From: Pseudomonas sp. LBUM920 | GTDB lineage: Bacteria; Pseudomonadota; Gammaproteobacteria; Pseudomonadales; Pseudomonadaceae | NCBI RefSeq assembly: GCF_003852315.1 | Contig: NZ_CP027762.1 | Coordinates: 4,755,501 to 4,819,500, forward strand | DNA length: 64,000 bases | Direction: 5' to 3' | Shown: positions 25,069 through 33,716 of the stretch, one piece after another | Position numbering within the stretch: position 1 is the first letter of the stretch | Layout of the letters: each line of letters starts with the position of its first letter | Notes under the pieces: model-generated | Database searches by the model: none | What the model was told of the DNA's origin: nothing | What the model saw: the letters and a program-made list of their open reading frames with translations, nothing else | Position numbers and translations under genes: made by a program

Positions 25069-25791
25069 ATGCTCAAGCCCTGCTTTTTTCTGATAGCTGC
25101 CCTTGCGGCAACCCCTTTAGCGCAAGCGCAGGTTTTCCAGCGTGAACTGGGCGATTTCGACCTGAAACTGGGCACGACGCCCAGCCGTAGCATGGCCCAA
25201 GGCCTGGTAAAGCCGACCGCCCCAGGCAGCGGCTCATTTCACGGCGGGTTGGACCTGAGCCATGACAGCGGCCTATATGTTGGCCAGTTCTCACCCAATA
25301 TGGGGCTGTCGTCGGCCGATAACCTTGAAGTCGATTCTTACCTGGGTTTCAAACGCCCCTTTGACAAAACGCTGGGCTATGAAGTCGGCTTGATTCACTA
25401 CAGCTATCCCAAGCTCAGCCCTCTGGACAGCCAGGAGTTCTACGGCGGCCTGAACCTGCTGGGAAACCGCTTCGGCGTCTCCTTCAGCAACGACCCTGAT
25501 CGCCAGGACAGCACGTTGTTTGCCGACCTCGGCGGCACGCAGCCTTTCGGCATCGGCGTCAGCATGAAGTACACCACCCATCAACTGGGCACTCCTGCTT
25601 CGGTGGAAGGCGGCTCGATCAGCAGCTTCAGCGATTGGTCGGTGCAGTTCTCGCGTGCGTGGAAAGGCATCGACCTGGACCTGATCTACAGCGATTCCAG
25701 CCTCAGCGGTGGCGACTGCTCGGCCTACTCCGGACACAATTCGCAATGCGACGGCCTGTTGACCTTGAAGGCGGCGCGGTCGTTTTATTGA
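25069..25791 (+). CDS. TorF-family putative porin
   Basis: A 240-residue outer-membrane beta-barrel candidate. The signal peptide ends in PLAQAQ, and mature strands alternate, for example GGLDLSHDSGLYVGQFSPN, then VDSYLGFKRPF and GYEVGLIHYSY. The C-terminus ends in an aromatic residue (AARSFY), as outer-membrane proteins usually do. There are two cysteines near the end (DCSAYSGHNSQC) that could form a disulfide. It matches the TorF/TIGR02001 pattern. The substrate is unknown. It has a weakly conserved ribosome site (TGGAG) upstream. Confidence 0.78.
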   Translation: MLKPCFFLIAALAATPLAQAQVFQRELGDFDLKLGTTPSRSMAQGLVKPTAPGSGSFHGGLDLSHDSGLYVGQFSPNMGLSSADNLEVDSYLGFKRPFDKTLGYEVGLIHYSYPKLSPLDSQEFYGGLNLLGNRFGVSFSNDPDRQDSTLFADLGGTQPFGIGVSMKYTTHQLGTPASVEGGSISSFSDWSVQFSRAWKGIDLDLIYSDSSLSGGDCSAYSGHNSQCDGLLTLKAARSFY

Positions 25792-25857
25792 CGAGCTGAA
25801 CTGTCGCACCTCGCTCAGGTTCACATGCATTAACCCCCTCTGCGCAAGGACTCGCCC

Positions 25858-26724
25858 ATGCTGCGTCGGCTCAAATTTCTGGTGGTATTGCTGACCCTCA
25901 GCCTGGTGCTCGCCGGCTGCAATCGCGTAGGCCTGGCCTACCGCAATCTGGATGTCATTATTCCCTGGACCCTCAACGACTACCTGGACATGAACGCCGG
26001 GCAGAAGAGCTGGTTCAACGACACACTCAAGGAACACCTGGCCTGGCATTGCACCACCCAATTGCCGGGCTATCTGGACTGGCTCGATCGCCTGCAACAG
26101 ATGGTCGACAACAATCAGGTCACCGACGCCGCACTGCAGGCCCGTACTGTCGAGGCCAAACAGGCGATAGCCGAGGTCGCGCGGGAAATCACGCCGTCAG
26201 CCATCCAATTGCTGCAAGGGCTGGATGACCAGCAGGTCAAGGAAATGAGCGACGCCCTGGCCAAAGACCTGCGCAAGCGCCAGGACGAATACCTCAAGCC
26301 GCCCTTGGCGCAGCAGATCAAGGAGCGCGCGCAACGCATGAGCAAACGTCTGGACGCCTGGATCGGCCCGCTCAGTGACAGCCAGCAGAACCGTGTAACG
26401 GCCTGGTCTATCGCTTTGGGCGAACAGAATCAGGAATGGATCGGCAACCGCGCCCGCTGGCAGGCGCAATTCATCGCCGCGGTGCAGCAGCGCCACAGCG
26501 CGGACTTCCCGCAGAAGATGCAGCAATTATTGGTGGATCGCGAAAGTCTGTGGACCCCGGAATACAAGGCTGCCTATGCGCGGACGGAAACAGCGGCGCG
26601 CAGTCTGATTGTCGACCTGATGGCGGAAAGTACGCCGCAGCAGCGCATGAAGCTGACGCAAAAAATTGACGGTGTGCGCAGCGACTTCAAGGCCCTCAAA
26701 TGCCTGAAAGCTACCGCCAACTGA
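25858..26724 (+). CDS. DUF6279 family lipoprotein
   Basis: A 288-residue lipoprotein. The lipobox is LAGC (Cys20) after a short basic, hydrophobic leader (MLRRLKFLVVLLTLSLVLAG). The residue after Cys is Asn rather than Asp, so outer-membrane sorting is expected. The mature part is almost wholly helical and rich in Gln and Trp, starting NRVGLAYRNLDVIIPW. The family function is not established. It follows the TorF-type gene by 66 bases on the same strand. GGGGGAC/GTCCCCC after the stop (26734-26749) is a hairpin without a T tract. Confidence 0.82.
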   Translation: MLRRLKFLVVLLTLSLVLAGCNRVGLAYRNLDVIIPWTLNDYLDMNAGQKSWFNDTLKEHLAWHCTTQLPGYLDWLDRLQQMVDNNQVTDAALQARTVEAKQAIAEVAREITPSAIQLLQGLDDQQVKEMSDALAKDLRKRQDEYLKPPLAQQIKERAQRMSKRLDAWIGPLSDSQQNRVTAWSIALGEQNQEWIGNRARWQAQFIAAVQQRHSADFPQKMQQLLVDRESLWTPEYKAAYARTETAARSLIVDLMAESTPQQRMKLTQKIDGVRSDFKALKCLKATAN

Positions 26725-26776
26725 GGTTGGCAAGGGGGACAAGTCCCCCTCGCTCAATTGATCGACGGATTGCCTG

Positions 26777-27166
26777 TCAGGCAATCTGCGCCTTCGAAGC
26801 CACTTCATCAAACGTCGCCGGCTCCAGGGCATCCGCCTGGTCATCGAGCACCTGACGCGGGTGGTCATTGCCGGGGATGGAGCTGTCAATCAGCGCCAGC
26901 AGTTGCGCGCCGCGCGCGGTCAGGATGAAGTTCTCACCGTTTCCGCCCTCTTCTTCTGGCCGCGACTCAATAAACCCACGCTTGAACAACAGTGCCTCAT
27001 AGTCCGCGGCGGTCTTTTTCAGCGTGTCCAGGTTACCGGTGGCTTCACCGGCCGTGGCCTTCTCGGCAGCTTCCTGCTCGGCATACTTGCGCGGGGCAAA
27101 GCTGCCTTCGCCGTTCTGCACTTCATGCAGCAAACGTTCGATCAAATCCCAATTGTAAGTCGTCAT
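26777..27166 (-). CDS. DUF2513-like winged-helix protein
   Basis: A 129-residue soluble protein. It starts MTTYNWDLIERLLHEVQNG, close to the DUF2513 opening, and has a predicted winged-helix core: KTAADYEALLFKRGFIES, then NFILTARGAQLLALID, with the LTxxGxxL hallmark of such folds. An Ala/Glu/Thr-rich insert at about 30-45 separates the parts. It may bind DNA, but no partner or target is visible. The upstream region (27167-27319) holds its promoter and that of the divergent small secreted protein gene. Confidence 0.7.
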   Translation of the reverse strand: MTTYNWDLIERLLHEVQNGEGSFAPRKYAEQEAAEKATAGEATGNLDTLKKTAADYEALLFKRGFIESRPEEEGGNGENFILTARGAQLLALIDSSIPGNDHPRQVLDDQADALEPATFDEVASKAQIA

Positions 27167-27319
27167 CCTGATTCCTCCTGCAGGCCGGTAGAAAGTAGCC
27201 CGTCTACAGGTGTGACATGCCCCGTCACTGGCCGTTCAGCCGGATAGACCGCCGTCATTTCTCTGAACTTTCCAGACGTTCGCCACCTCAACTGAACACA
27301 CTGCCAAGGAGGTCCGACC

Positions 27320-27595
27320 ATGAAAACCCTGATGAACCTGGCCATCGCCGCCACGCTGCTGACTGCCCTGCCCGCGTGGGCCTGTACGCCTGAAGAAGCC
27401 ACGGCGAAACGTGAGCAACTGGCGCAGGAGGTGACCAAACTCACCCAGCAGAACCCCACCAAAGCCAAGGAAATGAATGCAGAGCTGCAGAAAATGGATA
27501 TGGATACAACCTCTGCCGACCTGCCTGACAAATGCCAATTGATCGATCAGCGCCTCAAAGACCTGGATAAAGCAGCCGCCGAGACAAAAAACTGA
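27320..27595 (+). CDS. Small secreted helical protein (91 aa)
   Basis: A 91-residue protein with a clear signal peptide (MKTLMNLAIAATLLTALPAWA) followed by CTPEEATAKREQL. Cleavage after AWA leaves about 70 residues of mostly helical, Lys/Gln-rich sequence with two cysteines (22 and the one in DKCQLI) that could pair. The ribosome site AAGGAGG is near-consensus, and a good terminator follows, so strong expression is likely. I do not recognise a named family; location should be periplasmic. Confidence 0.75.
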   Translation: MKTLMNLAIAATLLTALPAWACTPEEATAKREQLAQEVTKLTQQNPTKAKEMNAELQKMDMDTTSADLPDKCQLIDQRLKDLDKAAAETKN

Positions 27596-27600
27596 AGACC

Positions 27601-27630
27601 AAAAAAAACCGGACATCGTCCGGTTTTTTT
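27601..27630. terminator. Bidirectional terminator
   Basis: Stem ACCGGAC/GTCCGGT (27608-27614, 27618-27624) with an ATC loop, A8 on one side and T7 on the other. It serves the small secreted protein gene and the convergent helicase gene. Confidence 0.93.
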
Positions 27631-27644
27631 ATATCGGTGCAGCC

Positions 27645-28991
27645 TTACTCGGCAGCCGGCGCTTCTGGCTTGCGGCGCTTGAGCGGCGCCATGCCGTCCT
27701 TGCTGACGAGCGACAGGTTGTCGGTCTTCGGCCGGTTGGCAATTTTGCGCTTGGTCGGCGACTTGGCACCGGCTTTCTTCTTGTCGCCCTTGGCGTCGAC
27801 TTTTTTCTTCTTAACGCCAACCGCCTTGCCCGACGCCTTGACCTTCTTCGGCCCGGTGTAGGTGCCTTTGACTTCCTTGATAGTGCGGCGCTCGAACGAC
27901 TGCTTGAGGTAGCGCTCGATGCTCGACATCAGGTTCCAGTCGCCATGGCAGATCAGCGAGATTGCCAGGCCATCATTGCCCGCACGCCCGGTACGACCGA
28001 TACGGTGCACGTATTCGTCGCCGCTGCGCGGCATGTCGAAGTTGATGACCATGTCCAGGCCATCCACGTCCAGACCGCGCGCTGCCACGTCGGTGGCCAC
28101 CAGGATCTTCACGCCGCCAGCCTTCAGGCGGTCGATGGCCAGCTTGCGGTCCTTCTGGTCTTTCTCACCGTGCAGCACGAACGCTTTGTAATCCTGTGCC
28201 ACCAGGCGACCGTAGATACGGTCCGCCGCAGCCCGGGTGTTGGTGAACACGATGGCCTTCTGATAGGTCTCGTTGGCCAACAGCCAGTTGAGGATCTGTT
28301 CTTTGTGCACGTTGTGGTCGGCGGTAACGATCTGCTGACGCGTGGTGGCGTTCAGGTCGCTGACGTTGTTGACCTGCAAGTGCTCAGGGTTGTTCAGGAC
28401 CTTGGCGACCATGTCACGCAGGGTCGAGCCGCCGGTGGTGGCGGAGAACAGCATGGTCTGCTGACGATTGACGCATTCAGCCACCAGGCGCTGCACGTCA
28501 TCGGCAAAGCCCATGTCGAGCATGCGGTCGGCTTCGTCGAGCACCAGCACTTCAACTTCCTTGAGGTCAAGGTTGCCGGCGTTGAGTTGCTCGATCATCC
28601 GGCCAGGGGTGCCGATGAGAATGTCCGGGACCTTGCGCAGCATGGCGGCCTGGACCTTGAAGTCTTCGCCACCGGTGATCAGGCCGGATTTGATGAAGGT
28701 GAACTGCGAAAAGCGCTCCACTTCCTTCAAAGTCTGCTGGGCCAGCTCGCGGGTCGGCAGCAGGATCAGGGTCTTGATGCTGACGCGGACTTTGGCCGGG
28801 CCAATCAAGCGGTGCAGAATCGGCAGGACGAAAGCGGCGGTTTTGCCACTCCCGGTTTGAGCCGTCACCCGCAGGTCACGCCCTTGGAGCGCGAGCGGGA
28901 TGGCCGCTGCTTGCACAGGCGTAGGCTCGACAAATTTAAGCTCGGCCACGGCTTTGAGCAGGCGTTCGTGCAGGGCGAATTGGGAAAACAC
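27645..28991 (-). CDS. DEAD-box ATP-dependent RNA helicase (SrmB-like)
   Basis: A 448-residue helicase with all core motifs: Q motif (PTPVQAAAIP), AQTGSGKT, PTRELAQQ, TPGRM, DEAD, SATT (motif III variant of SAT), and in domain 2 VATDVAARGLD and HRIGRTGRAG. The C-terminal tail (about the last 70 residues) is Lys-rich and disordered and probably binds RNA. The start is read as GTG at 28991 (VFSQFALHERLL), seven bases after GAGGT; the frame upstream begins only with TTG. SrmB relatives help assemble the large ribosomal subunit; the precise role here is inferred. Confidence 0.88.
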   Translation of the reverse strand: MFSQFALHERLLKAVAELKFVEPTPVQAAAIPLALQGRDLRVTAQTGSGKTAAFVLPILHRLIGPAKVRVSIKTLILLPTRELAQQTLKEVERFSQFTFIKSGLITGGEDFKVQAAMLRKVPDILIGTPGRMIEQLNAGNLDLKEVEVLVLDEADRMLDMGFADDVQRLVAECVNRQQTMLFSATTGGSTLRDMVAKVLNNPEHLQVNNVSDLNATTRQQIVTADHNVHKEQILNWLLANETYQKAIVFTNTRAAADRIYGRLVAQDYKAFVLHGEKDQKDRKLAIDRLKAGGVKILVATDVAARGLDVDGLDMVINFDMPRSGDEYVHRIGRTGRAGNDGLAISLICHGDWNLMSSIERYLKQSFERRTIKEVKGTYTGPKKVKASGKAVGVKKKKVDAKGDKKKAGAKSPTKRKIANRPKTDNLSLVSKDGMAPLKRRKPEAPAAE

Positions 28992-29184
28992 GGGTGCTAC
29001 CTCGAAGAAATACAAAATATCAGCTGCATAGGGTAACGGTTTCGGGCGTCCAAACCGAGTTTCTTTACGCGAACGGGGCTAATCAGCTGCTTTTTTGTCA
29101 GCTCATTTGTCTACAACGTCAACTTTGTCGCACTTAAATGCTCTAATCGGCCCGTGTTGTCTTACAGAAGAATCGGTTTCACCC

Positions 29185-30483
29185 ATGGATATCAAACAGT
29201 TCTGGCTCAACGTCCAAGACCTTTGGGGCGCCCTCGATCAACACCCGCTGCTGCATGCGAGCCTGGGTTTACTGGTGTTGCTGGTAGTCGCCCTGCTGCT
29301 CGGACGGGTCGCGCGCTACCTCATCCTCCACGCCGTCAAATTGCTTGGCCGGCAACCGGCGCTGCACTGGCTCAATGACCTGCGGCACAACAAAGTCTTC
29401 CACCGCCTGGCACAGATGACGCCGTCCCTGGTGATTCAGTTCGGCCTGTACCTGGTACCGGACCTGAGCAAAACCGCCACGCTGTTTATCGGCAATGTCG
29501 CCCTGGCGTTCACCATCCTGTTCATGACGCTGGCCGTGAGCGCCCTGCTCAACGCCTTGCTGGATATCTACGCACGCACCGAACATGCCCGCACCCGCTC
29601 GATCAAAGGCTATGTGCAACTGGCGAAAATGGTGCTGTTCGTGTTCGCCGCAATCATTATTGTCGCCACGCTGATCGACCGTTCGCCGCTGTTGCTGCTG
29701 TCGGGGTTGGGTGCGATGTCGGCGGTGATTCTGTTGGTGTACAAGGACACGCTGCTCTCGTTCGTCGCCAGTGTGCAATTGACCAGCAACGACATGTTGC
29801 GGGTCGGCGACTGGATCGAGATGCCTCAAGTCGGCGCCGACGGTGACGTGGTGGACATCACGCTGCACACGGTCAAGGTGCAGAACTTCGACAAGACCAT
29901 CGTCTCCATTCCTACCTGGCGCTTGATGTCAGAGTCGTTCAAGAACTGGCGCGGCATGCAGGCATCCGGCGGTCGCCGCATCAAGCGCAGCCTGTACATC
30001 GACGCCAGCGGCGTGCGGTTTTTGCGTGACGATGAAGAAGTGCGCATGACCCAGGTGCACCTGCTCACCGACTACATCAGCCGCAAGCAGGCTGAGCTCA
30101 AGGCGTGGAACGAGGCCCAGGGCAATAGCGCGCAACTCTCTGCCAACCGCCGCCGCATGACCAACCTCGGCACCTTCCGCGCTTATGCACTGGCCTACCT
30201 GAAAAGCCACCCGGACATTCAGCCGAACATGACCTGCATGGTGCGCCAGATGCAAACCACCGCTCAGGGCGTGCCGCTGGAAATCTACTGCTTCACGCGC
30301 ACCACGGCGTGGGCGGATTACGAGCGCATCCAGGGGGATATTTTTGATTACCTGCTGGCGGTGCTGCCGGAGTTCGGCTTGAGCCTGTATCAACAGCCGA
30401 GCGGTAATGACTTGCGTGCCGGGATGTTGCCGGCGGTGCTGGGGGCCAGTCATTTGCCGACCCTGGAACCCAGCGCGGTATAA
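29185..30483 (+). CDS. Mechanosensitive ion channel family protein (YbdG-like)
   Basis: A 432-residue inner-membrane protein of the MscS superfamily. There are about five hydrophobic segments in the first 210 residues. The conserved MscS pore/beta-domain junction follows (GLGAMSAVILLVYKDTLLSF, then VGDWIEMPQVGADGDVVDI and TIVSIPTWRL). A long cytosolic C-terminal part is as in E. coli YbdG, a minor-conductance channel linked to mild hypo-osmotic stress. The ATG at 29185 replaces an in-frame upstream start, because MDIKQFWLNV is the usual N-terminus. Confidence 0.88.
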   Translation: MDIKQFWLNVQDLWGALDQHPLLHASLGLLVLLVVALLLGRVARYLILHAVKLLGRQPALHWLNDLRHNKVFHRLAQMTPSLVIQFGLYLVPDLSKTATLFIGNVALAFTILFMTLAVSALLNALLDIYARTEHARTRSIKGYVQLAKMVLFVFAAIIIVATLIDRSPLLLLSGLGAMSAVILLVYKDTLLSFVASVQLTSNDMLRVGDWIEMPQVGADGDVVDITLHTVKVQNFDKTIVSIPTWRLMSESFKNWRGMQASGGRRIKRSLYIDASGVRFLRDDEEVRMTQVHLLTDYISRKQAELKAWNEAQGNSAQLSANRRRMTNLGTFRAYALAYLKSHPDIQPNMTCMVRQMQTTAQGVPLEIYCFTRTTAWADYERIQGDIFDYLLAVLPEFGLSLYQQPSGNDLRAGMLPAVLGASHLPTLEPSAV

Positions 30484-30498
30484 CGCCACCGACCTTCT

Positions 30499-30585
30499 GT
30501 GGAAGCGGGCTTGCTCGCGAGAGCGCAGGATCAGTCACCCCATCAATGACTGACCCACCGTCTTCGCGAGCAAGCCCGCTCCCAC
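30499..30585. repeat. REP doublet, GCGGGC family
   Basis: Arms GTGGAAGCGGGCTTGCTCG (one change from consensus) and GCGAGCAAGCCCGCTCCCAC. It lies between two convergent genes. Confidence 0.88.
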
Positions 30586-30593
30586 AAAGGTAT

Positions 30594-31460
30594 TCAAGAT
30601 TGGGCTAACGGTTTACGCACGCCCAACCGGCTGATCCACACCGCCCCCAAAATCACCAACCCGCCCAACGCCAGCCGCCCCAGCGGCTCATGCTGATTCC
30701 AGATCAGCAAGTTCAGCAACAACCCCACCGGCACATGCAGGTTATTCATCACCGCCAAGGTGCCGCCGTTGACCAGGCACGCACCTTTGTTCCACCAGTA
30801 CATGCCCAGCGCGGTGCTGACCAACCCAAGGAACACCAGCACGCCCCACTGCAGCGGCGCTTGCGGCAGAAAGTAGGCCTTGCCGAACAGCAGGAATGCC
30901 GGCAACACCACGATCAAGGCGCCCAGGTAGAAGTAGCCGAAACGTCGGTAATGCGGCAGATCGCTTGGATAACGCGCCACCAGATGTTTGTACATCACCT
31001 GCCCGGCGGCGTAGGTGAAGTTGGCCAGTTGCAACAGCAAAAAGCCGCCGAGGAAGTGCGGCGTGATCTGGTCAAAGCGAATCACTGCCGCACCGCCCAC
31101 CGCCACCAACGCCGCAATCAGCGCCCAGGGATTGAAGCGACGGTTAAGCGCGTCTTCGATGAGTGTCACGTGCAACGGCGTGAGGATGGTGAACAGCAAC
31201 ACCTCCGGCACCGTGAGCACCCGAAAGCTCAGGTACAGGCACACGTAGGTCACACCAAACTGCAGCGCGCCGATCACCAGCATGCCACGCATGAACCGTG
31301 GCTCTACCGAGCGCCAGCGGGTCAGCGGGATGAACACCAGCCCGGCCAGCACCACGCGCACCAGCACGGCGAAATAGCTGTCGACGTGACCGGCGAGGTA
31401 TTCGCCGATCAAGCTGAAGGAGAAAGCCTGAATCAGGGTGACAACCAGTAGATAGCCCAT
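30594..31460 (-). CDS. EamA-family (DMT) transporter
   Basis: A 288-residue inner-membrane protein with 10 hydrophobic segments in two EamA repeats. It begins MGYLLVVTLIQAFSFSLIGE, then RVVLAGLVFIPLTRWR. Relatives export or import amino acids, amines or carboxylates. The start at 31460 has GAGG close upstream; the longer open frame crosses the azoR terminator and is rejected. Gene order suggests an independent transcript. Confidence 0.83.
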   Translation of the reverse strand: MGYLLVVTLIQAFSFSLIGEYLAGHVDSYFAVLVRVVLAGLVFIPLTRWRSVEPRFMRGMLVIGALQFGVTYVCLYLSFRVLTVPEVLLFTILTPLHVTLIEDALNRRFNPWALIAALVAVGGAAVIRFDQITPHFLGGFLLLQLANFTYAAGQVMYKHLVARYPSDLPHYRRFGYFYLGALIVVLPAFLLFGKAYFLPQAPLQWGVLVFLGLVSTALGMYWWNKGACLVNGGTLAVMNNLHVPVGLLLNLLIWNQHEPLGRLALGGLVILGAVWISRLGVRKPLAQS

Positions 31461-31522
31461 GCGCGCCTCGTTTCGAATGGGCGCGACTTTAAGGGTTTTC
31501 GGTGTTTGAAGAAACTCGAGGC

Positions 31523-31557
31523 AAAAAAAACCCGACCTCGCTAAAGCGGCAGTCGGG
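31523..31557 (-). terminator. Rho-independent terminator of azoR
   Basis: Stem CCCGAC (31531-31536) and GTCGGG (31552-31557), followed on the minus strand by eight T residues. Confidence 0.88.
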
Positions 31558-31663
31558 CAGGAGCACTCAGGAGCAACAAGTGCAAAGGGAGGTTCGATAC
31601 GCGTACTTGAAGGGTTTGCGTGGAGCGATATAAACACCGCGCGATTATGTGACGATTAAACGA

Positions 31664-32263
31664 TCAAGCGACCTGTGCCAGCAGCGCCTTGGCGTGGTTA
31701 ATGCCTTTTTCCTGGAAGTCCCCGCTCAGGTTCACCCCTTCAGCGTGAATGAAGGTCACGTCGTGAATGCCGATAAAGGCCATGACCTGACGCAGGTACG
31801 GTTCCTGGTGATCGGAGCTGGCGCCGGTGTGGATACCGCCGCGTGCGGTCAACACAATGGCGCGCTTGCCAGTGAGCAAACCCTGAGGGCCGGTGGCGGT
31901 GTACTTGAAGGTCACACCGGCGCGCAACACGTGGTCCAGCCACGCTTTGAGGGTGCTGGGGATCGCGAAGTTGTACATCGGCGCAGCCATCACCAGCACA
32001 TCGGCGGCGAGCAGTTCGTCGGTCAATTCGTTGGAGCGGTCCAGGGAGGCCTGTTCGATGCCGCTGCGCTGTTCGGCGGGCTTCATCCAGCCGCCGAGCA
32101 AATTGGCGTCCAGGTGCGGAACCGGGTTAAGCGCCACGTCACGCAGGGTGATCTGATCCGTCGGATGAGCGACCTTCCATTGGCTGATGAACTGCTGGGT
32201 CAGCTGACGGGAGATCGAATCCTGTTGGCGTGCGCTGCTTTCGATGATCAGAACATTGGACAT
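31664..32263 (-). CDS. azoR: FMN-dependent NADH:quinone/azo reductase
   Basis: A 199-residue flavodoxin-fold enzyme that reduces quinones and azo compounds with NAD(P)H, protecting against thiol and quinone stress. FMN-binding features are the N-terminal SSARQQDSISRQLT loop and MAAPMYNFAIPSTLKAWLDHVLRAG in the middle, followed by LLTGKRAIVLTARGG. Length is normal. The promoter region has a CTCCATC/GATGGAG inverted repeat (32275-32305) enclosing a TGTAA direct repeat, which may be a regulator site. Confidence 0.92.
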   Translation of the reverse strand: MSNVLIIESSARQQDSISRQLTQQFISQWKVAHPTDQITLRDVALNPVPHLDANLLGGWMKPAEQRSGIEQASLDRSNELTDELLAADVLVMAAPMYNFAIPSTLKAWLDHVLRAGVTFKYTATGPQGLLTGKRAIVLTARGGIHTGASSDHQEPYLRQVMAFIGIHDVTFIHAEGVNLSGDFQEKGINHAKALLAQVA

Positions 32264-32414
32264 AGCTAGGTAGGCTCCATCTGTAAATGCTGTAAGGCGA
32301 TGGAGAAAAGATTAACCAGGGCTCATTCGATAAAAAAGCGCAAAAAACTGCTACAACCCATCTAGAAATTTGTTTATAAGCGGAGTATTGCTGTGAGCAT
32401 GCTCCGCTGCTGCT

Positions 32415-32729
32415 TTATTTTGGGGCACATGCCAGCGCGATACGCATCTTGATAATGGCGCGACTGAACTTGACCGTGGTGTTGGTGCTTTTGCCCGCCG
32501 CCACTGTGACCTTGCGATTACGCGGCGATTCCGGGCCGTTGGTGAAGGTTACCGAACACACTGCGTCGTTGGTGCCGTAGTTGTTTAGCCGGATCGAACT
32601 GATGTCGCCGTCCACGTCGGACGCGGTGTAGTCCACTTGCACGCCGTCGATCTTTTTCGTGACGTCGATGGGGTAGGCAAATGCGCTCATCGGCAGCAGC
32701 GCCAGCAACACACAACAGAATTTTCTCAT
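32415..32729 (-). CDS. Small periplasmic protein of unknown function (104 aa)
   Basis: A 104-residue exported protein: the signal peptide MRKFCCVLLALLPMSAFA is followed by YPIDVTKKIDGVQVDYTA. The mature part reads as a small beta-sandwich, with NNYGTNDAVCSVTFTNGPES and VAAGKSTNTTVKFSR, resembling a chaperone- or FN3-like layout. Two cysteines (in AVCSV and LACAPK) may form a disulfide. Similar proteins in pseudomonads have, as far as I recall, been mislabelled as a kinase; nothing here supports enzymatic activity. It is divergent from a LysR gene with a 49-base spacer. Confidence 0.78.
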   Translation of the reverse strand: MRKFCCVLLALLPMSAFAYPIDVTKKIDGVQVDYTASDVDGDISSIRLNNYGTNDAVCSVTFTNGPESPRNRKVTVAAGKSTNTTVKFSRAIIKMRIALACAPK

Positions 32730-32778
32730 TCGGCAGTCTCCAATAAGGACCGCCAGCTTAGGACAAGAGGAGCTCATC

Positions 32779-33702
32779 TTGAAAGCGCCCCGCGTTACCC
32801 TCGATCAATGGCGCACGCTGCAAGCCGTGGTCGACCACGGTGGCTTCGCCCAGGCGGCTGAAGCGTTGCACCGTTCGCAGTCTTCGGTGAGTTACACCGT
32901 CGCTCGCATGCAAGACCAACTCGGTGTGCCGCTGCTGCGCATCGACGGGCGCAAGGCGGTGCTCACCGACGCCGGTGAAGTGTTGCTGCGCCGCTCGCGG
33001 CAACTGGTGAAAAACGCCAGCCAACTGGAAGACCTTGCCCACCACATGGAACAGGGTTGGGAGGCTGAAGTGCGGTTGGTCGTGGACGCCGCCTACCCCA
33101 ATGCACGCCTGGTGCGCGCCCTCACCGCCTTTATGCCGCAAAGCCGTGGCTGCCGCGTGCGCCTGCGTGAAGAAGTGCTGTCGGGCGTCGAAGAGTTGCT
33201 GATGGATGGCATGGCCGACCTGGCGATCAGCGGGTTCATTATCCCCGGCTACCTGGGCACGGAAATGAGCGATGTGGAATTTATCGCCGTGGCCCACCCG
33301 GACCATTCGCTGCATCGTTTGAACCGTGAGCTGAGCTTCCAGGACCTGGAAAGCCAGATGCAGGTGGTGATCCGCGACTCCGGCCGCCAGCAACCGCGAG
33401 ACGTGGGCTGGCTTGGCGCCGAACAGCGCTGGACCGTCGGCAGCCTGCCCACCGCCGCGACATTCGTCAGCAGCGGCCTGGGCTTTGCCTGGCTGCCCCG
33501 ACACATGATTGAGCGCGAACTCAAGGATGGCCTGCTCAAGCAGCTACCCTTGGAAAAAGGCGGCAGCCGCAACCCGACGTTTTATCTGTACGCGAACAAG
33601 GACAAACCCCTGGGCCCAGCCACACAGATCCTCGTGGAATTGCTGCGCACCTTTGACACCGCTCCCCTGGACGCGCCTTACGCCGCTCCCCAGCAAGCCT
33701 GA
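32779..33702 (+). CDS. LysR-family transcriptional regulator
   Basis: A 307-residue LysR-type regulator with a winged helix at residues 7-66 (LDQWRTLQAVVDHGGFAQAA, SQSSVSYTVARMQDQLG) and a substrate-binding domain. The start is TTG at 32779, with GAGGAG seven bases upstream; the next in-frame ATG would delete the helix-turn-helix. It is divergent from the small periplasmic protein gene and precedes the broken hydrolase by 14 bases on the same strand, so it could regulate either. The effector is unknown. Confidence 0.87.
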   Translation: MKAPRVTLDQWRTLQAVVDHGGFAQAAEALHRSQSSVSYTVARMQDQLGVPLLRIDGRKAVLTDAGEVLLRRSRQLVKNASQLEDLAHHMEQGWEAEVRLVVDAAYPNARLVRALTAFMPQSRGCRVRLREEVLSGVEELLMDGMADLAISGFIIPGYLGTEMSDVEFIAVAHPDHSLHRLNRELSFQDLESQMQVVIRDSGRQQPRDVGWLGAEQRWTVGSLPTAATFVSSGLGFAWLPRHMIERELKDGLLKQLPLEKGGSRNPTFYLYANKDKPLGPATQILVELLRTFDTAPLDAPYAAPQQA

Positions 33703-33716
33703 AACGGAGTTCATGC

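Noticed and set aside
26733..26750. Terminator after the DUF6279 gene
   Set aside because: AGGGGGAC/GTCCCCCT forms a stem with a 2-base loop and no T tract; too weak to call.
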